This document shows, one piece after another, positions 9,505 through 16,902 of a stretch of 64,000 bases of DNA. The notes beneath the pieces were generated by a model. The model worked only from the letters and a program-made list of their open reading frames with translations, had not been told where the DNA came from and did no database searches. The position numbers were made by a program, and so were the translations under genes. The DNA comes from Streptomyces sp. Ru62. Lineage in GTDB: Bacteria > Actinomycetota > Actinomycetes > Streptomycetales > Streptomycetaceae. The stretch is taken from positions 1-64,000 of the forward strand of contig NZ_PQSU01000020.1 of the NCBI RefSeq assembly GCF_002920615.1. The letters run 5' to 3'. Within the stretch, counting starts at the first letter, position 1; each line of letters opens with the position of its first letter.

Positions 9505-11094
9505 TCAGCGCGTCAGGGCTGTCGCCGCTCTGTCCAGGGCCTTCTGGGCCTCCAGTGGATCCGTGGTGTCCGAGGCCAGGAAGGCGAAGGCCAGGAGGTG
9601 GCCGGCCTTGTCGACGACCGTGCCCGCGAGGGTGTTCACGCCGGTCAGGGTGCCCGTCTTGGCGCGTACGAGGCCGGCCGCGCCGTCGGCGTAGCGCGTG
9701 CTCAGGGTGCCGGTGAAGCCGGCCACCGGGAGGCCGGTGAGGACCGGGCGCAGGCCGGGGCGGCCGGGGTCGCCCGCCTTGACCAGGAGGGCGGTGAGGA
9801 GGTCGGCCGTGAGGCGGTCGTCGCGGTTCAGGCCGCTGCCGTCGTGGAAGGCGGCGCCGGCCATCGGCAGGCCGAGCTTGCGCAGCTGGGTGGCGATGGC
9901 CTTCGCACCGCCGTCGAAGCCGGCGGGCTGCCCGCTCGCCAGGGCGGTGTGCCGGGCCAGCGCCTCCGCGATGTCGTTGTCGCTGTTGGTCAGCATCCGC
10001 TCGACCAGCTCCGACAGCGGCGGCGAGGAGACGCGGGCGAGGGTCTCCGCGCGCGTGCTGGCCTTGGAGGGGCCGGGGGCCGTGGTGGTGATGCCGGCGT
10101 CCTTCAGGAAGGCCGCGAACCGGGTGGCCGCGTTCGCCGCGGGGTCGCTCACGCGGGGCGCCGGGCCGCTGGTGGAGGCGTCGGTGCGGCCCTCGTCGAC
10201 GGTCAGGGCGCTGATCGGGGCGAGGTTGTCGTTGACGCCGATGGGGTGCAGGGCGGGACCGGTGAAGAGGGTGGTGTCGTACGAGAGGGTGATCTTGTGG
10301 ATGCCGCGCTTGTCGAGTGCTTTCGCGGTGTCCGCCGCCAGGGCCCGCAGGCCGGCCCAGCCGCCGGCCTCGGCGTGCGCGGTGAGGGTGGGGTCGCCGC
10401 CGCCGACGAGGACGAGTTCGCGGGTGTCGGGTTCCAGGGCGGTGCGGGTGGTGAGGCGGTGGTCGGGGCCGAGGGCGGACAGCGCGGCGACGGCGGTGGC
10501 GATCTTGGTGGTGGAGGCGGGCGTGAGGGCCTTGCCGGCGTCGGCTCCGTAGAGGCGTTCGCCGGTCGTGACGTCGACGACGGCCGCCGCGTGGCTGCTG
10601 CCGAGCGCGGGCGCCTCCAGCAGGGGCCCCAGGACGTCCGAGAGTGCCTTCGCGTCCGGAGGGGTCTCCTTGGTGCCGACGGCGCCCGTGGTGCCGCCCA
10701 GGCCCGACAGCACGGGCGCGGCGCTCGGCGCGGGCCGGGGCGCCCTGGCGGCCGTACCGGAGCGGCCGTGATCTGCGCCACCTGACCGCTCCAGTGCGGC
10801 GGCGCGGTCCCGCTCGGCCGTACGCTGACCGTTGGCGTCCCAGGGACCGGCCACGGTCACCACGCCGGCGGCCAGCGCCAGGCCGGCGGTGGCGGCGCCC
10901 GCGGTGTACTGCCAGGTCCTGACGGTCCGCGGACGGGGGAGGTGCACAGGCCTGACGCGCACGGCTTCCGTCAGCCGCGCGATCCGCGGCCGGGCGGCGG
11001 TCACGGCGCGCGCCAGACCCGGTCGTACGGCGGTCACGATCCGCGCCACGCGCGGTCTCGCGGCTCGCCAAGGCCTCAGCTCTGGCACGACCAC
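9505..11094 (-). CDS. dacB: D-alanyl-D-alanine carboxypeptidase/endopeptidase (PBP4 type)
   Basis: A class C penicillin-binding protein that trims D-Ala from peptidoglycan stem peptides and can cut cross-links outside the membrane. The 529-residue protein has a long Arg/Pro-rich cytoplasmic N-terminus, one membrane anchor (about 62-84) and then the transpeptidase fold. Motif 1 is STTK (Ser194-Lys197), motif 2 is the SDN of TNSDNDIAEAL and motif 3 is KTGT in RAKTGTLTG. The large insert between motifs 1 and 2 is typical of PBP4. GTG start with AAGGGG upstream. It diverges from ppa with a 79-base gap. Confidence 0.95.
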   Translation of the reverse strand: MVVPELRPWRAARPRVARIVTAVRPGLARAVTAARPRIARLTEAVRVRPVHLPRPRTVRTWQYTAGAATAGLALAAGVVTVAGPWDANGQRTAERDRAAALERSGGADHGRSGTAARAPRPAPSAAPVLSGLGGTTGAVGTKETPPDAKALSDVLGPLLEAPALGSSHAAAVVDVTTGERLYGADAGKALTPASTTKIATAVAALSALGPDHRLTTRTALEPDTRELVLVGGGDPTLTAHAEAGGWAGLRALAADTAKALDKRGIHKITLSYDTTLFTGPALHPIGVNDNLAPISALTVDEGRTDASTSGPAPRVSDPAANAATRFAAFLKDAGITTTAPGPSKASTRAETLARVSSPPLSELVERMLTNSDNDIAEALARHTALASGQPAGFDGGAKAIATQLRKLGLPMAGAAFHDGSGLNRDDRLTADLLTALLVKAGDPGRPGLRPVLTGLPVAGFTGTLSTRYADGAAGLVRAKTGTLTGVNTLAGTVVDKAGHLLAFAFLASDTTDPLEAQKALDRAATALTR

Positions 11095-11173
11095 CAGCCC
11101 CTTTCGCGATCACACACCTGCGTGAGGGACACTTAACCACCAGAACTATGTGCTGATCATGGAGGAGCCACCG

Positions 11174-11665
11174 GTGGAGTTCGACGTCACGATCGAGATC
11201 CCGAAGGGTTCGCGGAACAAGTACGAGGTGGACCACGAGACCGGTCGGATCCGCCTGGACCGTCGTCTCTTCACCTCGACCGCCTACCCGACCGACTACG
11301 GCTTCGTCGAGAACACCCTCGGCGAGGACGGCGACCCGCTGGACGCGCTGGTCATCCTGGACGAGCCGACCTTCCCGGGCTGCCTCATCCGCTGCCGCGC
11401 GATCGGCATGTTCCGCATGACGGACGAGGCGGGCGGCGACGACAAGCTGCTGTGCGTCCCGGCCACCGACCCGCGCGTGGAGCACCTGCGCGACATCCAC
11501 CACGTGTCCGAGTTCGACCGCCTGGAGATCCAGCACTTCTTCGAGGTCTACAAGGACCTGGAGCCCGGCAAGTCGGTCGAGGGCGCCAACTGGGTGGGCC
11601 GGTCGGACGCCGAGGCGGAGATCGAGCGGTCGTACAAGCGCTTCAAGGAGCAGGGCGGCCACTGA
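11174..11665 (+). CDS. ppa: inorganic pyrophosphatase
   Basis: Soluble family I enzyme that hydrolyses pyrophosphate, pulling biosynthetic reactions forward. The GTG at 11174 gives [20 protein letters not shown], 163 residues, with GGAGGAG six bases upstream; an ATG further up is less likely. Family motifs are the [10 protein letters not shown] start, [11 protein letters not shown], the metal-binding DGDPLDALV and the terminal KRFKEQGG. hppA in this window encodes the unrelated membrane-bound pyrophosphatase, so the organism has both kinds. A very strong terminator follows. Confidence 0.97.
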   Translation: MEFDVTIEIPKGSRNKYEVDHETGRIRLDRRLFTSTAYPTDYGFVENTLGEDGDPLDALVILDEPTFPGCLIRCRAIGMFRMTDEAGGDDKLLCVPATDPRVEHLRDIHHVSEFDRLEIQHFFEVYKDLEPGKSVEGANWVGRSDAEAEIERSYKRFKEQGGH

Positions 11666-11680
11666 GCACTCGCTCGCGCG

Positions 11681-11712
11681 AACGGGCCGCACGCGCACGC
11701 GTGCGGCCCGTT
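11681..11712 (+). terminator. intrinsic terminator after ppa
   Basis: A perfect 14-bp stem, AACGGGCCGCACGC (11681-11694) with its complement at 11699-11712, and a four-base GCAC loop, ending in TTT. It lies 15 bases past the ppa stop and before the exporter gene. Confidence 0.85.
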
Positions 11713-11798
11713 TCGCATGTCCGCACACATACGGCCCGTCCGGGTACGAGTGCGCATACTGATGCTTACGGCAAGTGTGGTTCAGGGAGCGGTGCGAG

Positions 11799-13448
11799 GT
11801 GACGGAGGCGGAGGAGCGCAAGCCCCGGTCGGACGAGGCGCGGTACGACCCGGAGATCACGTCCGAGTTCGCCATTCCGGAGGGGCTCGACGTCCCCCGG
11901 GGCGAGTCGGAGACGACCTCCGAGTTCGCGGTGCCGGAGGGGCTTCAGACGCCGCAGCCGCCGAGTGCCGAGCCGGAGGGTTCGGCGTTCGGCGCGCCGA
12001 GCACCTACAGCGCGAACACCGCGCCGGCCGCGTTCACCCCGGCCACCGGTGTGCCGCTGGTCAGCCTGGTCAAGGACGCGCCCTGGCAGGACCGGATGCG
12101 CACGATGCTGCGCATGCCGGTGGCGGAGCGGCCGGCGCCGGAGCCGGTCCAGCGCGTGGACGAGGGCGGTCCGGCCGTCCCGCGCGTACTGGACCTGACC
12201 CTGCGTATCGGGGAGCTGCTGCTGGCCGGCGGTGAGGGCGCGGAGGACGTGGAGGCCGCGATGTTCGCGGTGTGCCGGTCCTACGGCCTGGACCGGTGCG
12301 AGCCGAACGTCACCTTCACACTGCTGTCGATCTCGCACCAGCCGTCCCTGGTGGAGGACCCGGTGACGGCGTCCCGGACGGTGCGGCGGCGGGGCACCGA
12401 CTACACGCGTCTGTCGGCCGTCTTCCGGCTGGTGGACGACCTGACCGACCCGGAGACCCATGTCTCCCTGGAGGAGGCCTACCGGCGCCTGGCGGAGATC
12501 CGCCGCAACCGGCACCCGTACCCCGGCTGGGCGCTGACCCTGGCGAGCGGGCTGCTGGCCGGTGCGGCCTCCGTGCTGGTCGGCGGTGACCCGATCGTGT
12601 TCCTGGCGGCGGCCGTCGGCGCGATGCTCGGCGACCGGCTGGCGTGGCTGTGCGCGGGGCGCGGACTGCCGGAGTTCTACCAGTTCACCGTGGCCGCGAT
12701 GCCGCCCGCGGCGATCGGGGTGGCGCTGACGCTGGCGCACGTGGACGTGAAGGCGTCCGCGGTGATCACCGGTGGACTGTTCGCGCTGCTGCCCGGGCGG
12801 GCGCTGGTCGCGGGGGTGCAGGACGGGCTGACGGGCTTCTACATCACCGCCTCGGCCCGGCTGCTGGAGGTCATGTACTTCTTCGTCGGCATCGTCACCG
12901 GGGTGCTGACCGTCCTGTACTTCGGCGTGAAGATCGGCGGCAGGCTCAATCCGGACGCGCAGCTGGGCATCTCCGAACGGCCGCTGATCCAGATCGCGGC
13001 CTCGATGCTGCTGTCGCTGACCTTCGCGGTGCTGCTCCAGCAGGAACGGTCCACCGTGCTCTGGGTGACCCTCAACGGCGGTGTGGCCTGGTCGGTGTAC
13101 GGCGCGATGCACTACGCGGGCGGAATCTCGCCGGTGGCCTCCACGGCCGTGGCGGCGGGGCTCGTGGGGCTGTTCGGGCAGTTGCTGTCCCGGTACCGGT
13201 TCGCCTCGGCGCTGCCGTACACGACGGCGGCGATCGGGCCGCTGCTGCCCGGTTCGGCGACCTACTTCGGGCTGCTGTCCATGGCGCAGAACGACGTGGA
13301 CAAGGGGCTGGTGTCGCTGGCCAAGGCCGCGTCGCTGGCGATGGCCATCGCCATCGGGGTCAACCTGGGGTCGGAGATCTCCCGGCTGTTCCTGCGGATC
13401 GGCTCCGCCGGGAAGCGCCGGGCCGCCAAGCGGACGCGCGGGTTCTGA
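11799..13448 (+). CDS. threonine/serine exporter family protein
   Basis: A 549-residue ThrE-type membrane protein joining both halves of the family (DUF1212 and DUF3815) in one chain. Known ThrE proteins export threonine and serine; substrate here is inferred. A soluble N-terminus of about 130 residues contains two near-copies of SEFA(I/V)PEGL. A conserved cytoplasmic domain follows (LRIGELLLAGGEGAEDVEAAM, TFTLLSISHQP), then about ten membrane helices from about residue 245 to the end. The GTG at 11799 was chosen because the family-like N-terminus begins there and GGGAG lies upstream. It is a single gene between the ppa terminator and convergent DedA. Confidence 0.9.
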   Translation: MTEAEERKPRSDEARYDPEITSEFAIPEGLDVPRGESETTSEFAVPEGLQTPQPPSAEPEGSAFGAPSTYSANTAPAAFTPATGVPLVSLVKDAPWQDRMRTMLRMPVAERPAPEPVQRVDEGGPAVPRVLDLTLRIGELLLAGGEGAEDVEAAMFAVCRSYGLDRCEPNVTFTLLSISHQPSLVEDPVTASRTVRRRGTDYTRLSAVFRLVDDLTDPETHVSLEEAYRRLAEIRRNRHPYPGWALTLASGLLAGAASVLVGGDPIVFLAAAVGAMLGDRLAWLCAGRGLPEFYQFTVAAMPPAAIGVALTLAHVDVKASAVITGGLFALLPGRALVAGVQDGLTGFYITASARLLEVMYFFVGIVTGVLTVLYFGVKIGGRLNPDAQLGISERPLIQIAASMLLSLTFAVLLQQERSTVLWVTLNGGVAWSVYGAMHYAGGISPVASTAVAAGLVGLFGQLLSRYRFASALPYTTAAIGPLLPGSATYFGLLSMAQNDVDKGLVSLAKAASLAMAIAIGVNLGSEISRLFLRIGSAGKRRAAKRTRGF

Positions 13449-13472
13449 GTCTCCCCGTCCCCCGCGCCCCGG

Positions 13473-14471
13473 TCAGCGGCCGCGGTTGTCGTACGGGTAC
13501 TGGTTCGGGTCGTACTGCTGCTGGGGCTGCTGCTGCGGGTACTGCTGCCGGTCGTAGGACTGGCCGGCGTCGTACCCCTGGTGGTCGTACCCCTGCTGGC
13601 CGTAGCCCTGGTTGTCGTAGCCCTGCTGGCCGTAGCCCTGGTTGTCGTAGCCCTGGTTCCAGTCCTGCTGCTGGGGCTGCTGGTACGGCTGCTCGTACTG
13701 CGGGGCGTACGGCTGCTCGGGCTCGACGCGCCGCAGGCGGGTCGTGGCGTCGTCCATGACCGGCGGGTGCTGGTACTGGGGCTGCTGGTGGGCGGGCCGG
13801 GGCTGCTGGTGGGCGGGCTGCTGCGGGGGCTCCGGGGCGGTCTGCCCGGCCTTCTTGTCCTTGCCGCGCGCCCGCAGGAACTCGATCGCGATCGGGATCA
13901 CCGAGACGAGGACGATCAGGATCAGGATCGCCTCGATGTTCTTCTTGACGAAGTCGATGTTGCCGAGCCAGGAGCCGAGCAGGGTGACGCCCGCGCCCCA
14001 CAGGACGCCGCCGATGACGTTGAAGGTCAGGAACGAGCGGTACTTCATGCCGCTGACGCCCGCGATGATCGGCGTGAACGTGCGCACGATCGGCACGAAG
14101 CGGGCCAGGACCAGGGACTTCGGGCCGTACTTCTCGAAGAACTCGTGCGCCTTGGTGACGTTCTCCTGCTTGAACAGCCGGGAGTCCGGCCGGTTGAACA
14201 GGGACGGGCCGACCTTCTTGCCGAACATGTAGCCCGCCTGGTCGCCGAGGATCGCGGCGAGGCAGATCAGCGCGATGGCGGCCCACAGCGGGAAGTCGAG
14301 GTCCCCGGACGTGATCAGCAGGCCGCAGGTGAACAGCAGCGAGTCACCCGGCAGGAAGAAGCCGATGAGCAGGCCGGACTCGGCGAAGACGATGAGCAGC
14401 AGACCCCAGATGCTGTACGTGTCGAGCAGATAGTTGGGATCCAGCCAGCTCGGGCCGAGGGCGAGTGTCAT
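13473..14471 (-). CDS. DedA family membrane protein with Gln/Tyr-rich tail
   Basis: A DedA/VTT-domain protein. Relatives act in membrane homeostasis, some as undecaprenyl-phosphate or phospholipid flippases. The core (about 1-215) shows the family blocks ESGLLIGFFLPGDSLLF, GDQAGYMFGKKVGPSLF and FVPIVRTFTPIIAGVSGM with the conserved Arg in the re-entrant region. A long soluble tail rich in Gln, Tyr, Pro and Gly follows, including alternating GYDNQ and GYGQQ units; it looks disordered. ATG at 14471 and GTG at 14474 are both possible, with GGGAG upstream. It is convergent with the exporter gene. Confidence 0.92.
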   Translation of the reverse strand: MTLALGPSWLDPNYLLDTYSIWGLLLIVFAESGLLIGFFLPGDSLLFTCGLLITSGDLDFPLWAAIALICLAAILGDQAGYMFGKKVGPSLFNRPDSRLFKQENVTKAHEFFEKYGPKSLVLARFVPIVRTFTPIIAGVSGMKYRSFLTFNVIGGVLWGAGVTLLGSWLGNIDFVKKNIEAILILIVLVSVIPIAIEFLRARGKDKKAGQTAPEPPQQPAHQQPRPAHQQPQYQHPPVMDDATTRLRRVEPEQPYAPQYEQPYQQPQQQDWNQGYDNQGYGQQGYDNQGYGQQGYDHQGYDAGQSYDRQQYPQQQPQQQYDPNQYPYDNRGR

Positions 14472-14590
14472 CACGGGTCCGGGCTCCCTGGGGGGTGAAG
14501 GCGGCTACGGCGGCGAAACGTCGATGGGGCGCCGTACAAAACTATCAACGTAAGGGGACCACCCCGGGTTCCACCGCCTCGCCGAGTGGT

Positions 14591-14623
14591 GCCCGGGCCC
14601 GGGGACCGGCCCCGGGCCCGGGC
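14591..14623 (-). terminator. terminator after tipA
   Basis: A perfect 14-bp stem, GCCCGGGCCCGGGG (14591-14604) with its complement at 14610-14623, and an ACCGG loop. It begins one base past the tipA stop on the minus strand. Confidence 0.7.
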
Positions 14624-14624
14624 G

Positions 14625-15389
14625 TCAGGAGGTGGTGTGCCGGTCCGCGTTGGCGAGGATCGCCTCGCGCAGGTGTTCGGCGAGGCCGGGGCGCATGGAG
14701 TCGTAGAACGCCTTGAAGCGCTCGTCGGAGACGTACATCTCCGCGAAGCACCGGTGCATCTCGTACGGGACCTCGAAGTAGTACCGGCTGATGTGCCGCC
14801 GGTGCTCCTCGGCCAGCTCCATGGCCGCCTCGCCGGCCGGCTGCTCGCCCGCGGCGACCAAGGCGGCGTACCGCTCGCCCCAGTCGTCGACCTCGGCCTT
14901 GATCCGCTTCCAGTCCTCCTTGGTGTAGCGGGCGGCGCGGCGCTGGGACTCGGCCCACGCCTCGGTGCCGCCCCAGCGCTGCTCGGCCTCCTCGGCGTAC
15001 TGCTCGGGGTCCTTGTCCCCGAAGACCTCGAACCGCTCCTCCGGCGTCAGGTCGATGCCCATCGTGCGTGCCTCCAAGGCGTGCTCCACGGCCGCGGCCA
15101 TCTTCTGCAGCTTCTCGATCCGGGCGGTCAGCAGGTCGTGCTGGCGGCGCAGGTGCGTGCGCGGGTCCGCGTCCGGGTCGTCGAGCAGGGCCGCGACCTC
15201 GTCGAGCGGGAAGCCGAGCTCCCGGTAGAACAGGATCTGCTGGAGCCGGTCGAGGTCGGCGTCGCTGTAGCGCCGGTGGCCGGCGTACGTCCGCTCGCTG
15301 GGCACGAGCAGGCCGATCTCGTCGTAGTGGTGCAGGGTGCGCACCGTCACGCCGGCGAACCCCGCGACCTGTCCCACGGAGTAGCTCAC
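14625..15389 (-). CDS. tipA: TipA-type MerR thiopeptide-responsive regulator
   Basis: A MerR-family autoactivator that binds thiopeptides such as thiostrepton and switches on its own promoter and multidrug responses. The 254-residue protein has the MerR winged helix (1-70, MSYSVGQVAGFAGVTVRTLHHYDE), a coiled-coil linker (about 75-109) and the TipAS antibiotic-binding domain (110-254). Cys214 in YEMHRCFAEMYVSDERF matches the Cys that bonds thiostrepton in S. lividans TipAL. GTG start with AAGGAG six bases upstream. An internal in-frame start at Met110 (15062) has its own GGAGG and would give the free domain TipAS. It is followed by a strong hairpin. Confidence 0.95.
   Translation of the reverse strand: MSYSVGQVAGFAGVTVRTLHHYDEIGLLVPSERTYAGHRRYSDADLDRLQQILFYRELGFPLDEVAALLDDPDADPRTHLRRQHDLLTARIEKLQKMAAAVEHALEARTMGIDLTPEERFEVFGDKDPEQYAEEAEQRWGGTEAWAESQRRAARYTKEDWKRIKAEVDDWGERYAALVAAGEQPAGEAAMELAEEHRRHISRYYFEVPYEMHRCFAEMYVSDERFKAFYDSMRPGLAEHLREAILANADRHTTS
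15062..15075 (-). promoter_or_regulatory. internal RBS and start codon for TipAS
   Basis: GGAGG (complement of 15071-15075) lies 8 bases before the in-frame ATG at 15062, codon 110 of tipA. In S. lividans TipAS also begins at Met110 and is made in excess of TipAL; here the site is conserved in position and strength. Confidence 0.75.
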
Positions 15390-15418
15390 TTTCCGCTCCT
15401 TGTCGTCGGTACGCCTCC

Positions 15419-15449
15419 ACGCTGCGGCCTCACGTCACGTGAGGTGCAA
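15419..15449 (-). promoter_or_regulatory. tipA promoter with TipAL operator
   Basis: Minus-strand -35 TTGCAC (15449-15444) and -10 CAGCGT (15424-15419) are 19 bases apart, the over-long spacing of MerR promoters. The palindrome CCTCACGT-C-ACGTGAGG (15428-15444) fills most of the spacer. It matches my memory of the thiostrepton-inducible S. lividans tipA promoter. Confidence 0.8.
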
Positions 15450-15455
15450 GCCGAT

Positions 15456-15530
15456 GGCACGTTCCGGATGCCGTGGTTACGGACGCCGTGGTTACGGACG
15501 CCGTGGTTACGGACGCTGCGGTTCCGGATG
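15456..15530. repeat. 15-bp tandem repeat array between tipA and the ClC gene
   Basis: Three identical copies of CCGTGGTTACGGACG (15471-15515) are flanked by a diverged copy on each side ending GTTCCGGATG (15456-15470 and 15516-15530). The array lies between the tipA -35 and the start of the ClC-type gene and could bind a regulator of either. Confidence 0.8.
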
Positions 15531-15562
15531 TTGTGCACGTTTCGTCCGCTTATCGTGAGCCC

Positions 15563-16840
15563 GTGGCCCAGGAGACGACGCAGCAGGCGCCCCCGACCGC
15601 CCCGGCACGGGCTCTGCTGCCGTTCATCCTGCCCGCCGTCCTCGTGGGCGTGGCCGCGAGTCTCGTCTTCGTCGGGGTGAGCACGGCGGGGGAGCAGCTC
15701 CAGCGCCTGCTGTGGGGGCCGCTGCCGGACGCCCTCGGCGTGGGCCGCTCCAGTGTGCTGTGGATGTTCGTCATGCTCGTGGCGACCGGGATCGCCGTCG
15801 GGCTGGTGGTCTGGAAGGTCCCCGGCCACGCCGGTCCCGACCCGGCCACGGTCGGGCTGGACGCGCCGGTGCTGCCGCCGGCCGTCCTGCCGGGCCTGCT
15901 GCTGGCCACCGCGCTCATGCTGGCGGGCGGTCCGAGCCTCGGCCCGGAGAACCCGGTCATCGCGGTGAACGTGGGCCTCGCGGCCTGGCTCGGCGCGCGC
16001 TTCCTGCCCCGGACACCGGGCACGCTGTGGCCGGTGCTGGCGGAGGCGGCGACGATCGGCGCGTTGTTCGGCACACCGGTGGCGGCGGCGCTGGTGATCT
16101 CCGAGGCTCTGGCGGGACGGCCGGTGCCGGGCCGGCTGTGGGACAACGTGTTCGCGCCGCTGACCGCGGGCACGTGCGGGGCGATCACGACGGCCCTGGT
16201 GGCCCGTCCGACCTTCGACCTGGGCCTGCCGCCCATGGGCCACCCGCGCGCGAGGGACCTGCTGGCGGCCCTGGTGATCGCCTCGGTCGCCGCGCTGCTC
16301 GGCATGTGCGCCGTCCGCGCCTTCCCGTACGTCCACGCGGCCTTCGGGCGGCTGCGGCACCCGATGCTCATGCTTCCGGCCGGCGGGGTCGTGCTGGGGG
16401 CGCTGGCGGCCCTGGGCGGCCAGCTGACGCTGTTCAAGGGCGTGTCGGAGATCGGGCGGCTGGCCCGCGACCCGGAGGGCTGGTCGGCGGGACAGTTCGC
16501 CACGATGGCGGTGGTGAAGCTGGCCGCGCTGCTCGTCGCGGCGAGCTGCGGCTTCCGGGGCGGCCGGATCTTCCCCGCCGTCTTCGCCGGCGCCGCCCTG
16601 GGCCTGTGCGCCCACGCGCTGGTGCCGGCCGTGCATCTCTCGCTGGGCGTGGCCACGGGCGTCCTGGGCATGCTCCTGGCGATCACCCGGCAGGGCTGGA
16701 TGAGCCTGTTCACCGCCGCCGTCCTGGTCGCCTCGCCCAGCATCCTCGCGCTGCTGTGCGTCGCCTCGCTGCCGGCCTGGCTGCTGGTGACGGGCCGTCC
16801 GCAGATGCAGTTGCGCCAGAACGGGACCCCGGTCCGATGA
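15563..16840 (+). CDS. ClC-type chloride channel / ion channel protein
   Basis: A 425-residue membrane protein of the ClC family, which includes chloride channels and H+/Cl- antiporters. About ten to twelve hydrophobic segments are visible. The selectivity signatures are recognisable though diverged: GGPSLGPENPVIAV has the Glu that in other ClC proteins gates the pore, and GFRGGRIFPAVF gives the GxFxP motif. I chose GTG 15563 (VAQETTQQAP) because longer starts run into the upstream 15-bp repeats. It sits 62 bases upstream of glutamate decarboxylase on the same strand; the pair may serve acid resistance. Transport direction is inferred. Confidence 0.88.
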   Translation: MAQETTQQAPPTAPARALLPFILPAVLVGVAASLVFVGVSTAGEQLQRLLWGPLPDALGVGRSSVLWMFVMLVATGIAVGLVVWKVPGHAGPDPATVGLDAPVLPPAVLPGLLLATALMLAGGPSLGPENPVIAVNVGLAAWLGARFLPRTPGTLWPVLAEAATIGALFGTPVAAALVISEALAGRPVPGRLWDNVFAPLTAGTCGAITTALVARPTFDLGLPPMGHPRARDLLAALVIASVAALLGMCAVRAFPYVHAAFGRLRHPMLMLPAGGVVLGALAALGGQLTLFKGVSEIGRLARDPEGWSAGQFATMAVVKLAALLVAASCGFRGGRIFPAVFAGAALGLCAHALVPAVHLSLGVATGVLGMLLAITRQGWMSLFTAAVLVASPSILALLCVASLPAWLLVTGRPQMQLRQNGTPVR

Positions 16841-16902
16841 CTGTCCTCACCTGACCCCCACTCACCCACTCCTCAAACCGGTTTCTTTGGAGGCACATCC
16901 CG

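Noticed and set aside
15456-15530. CRISPR array
   Set aside because: Units are directly adjacent with no spacers, and no cas genes are present.
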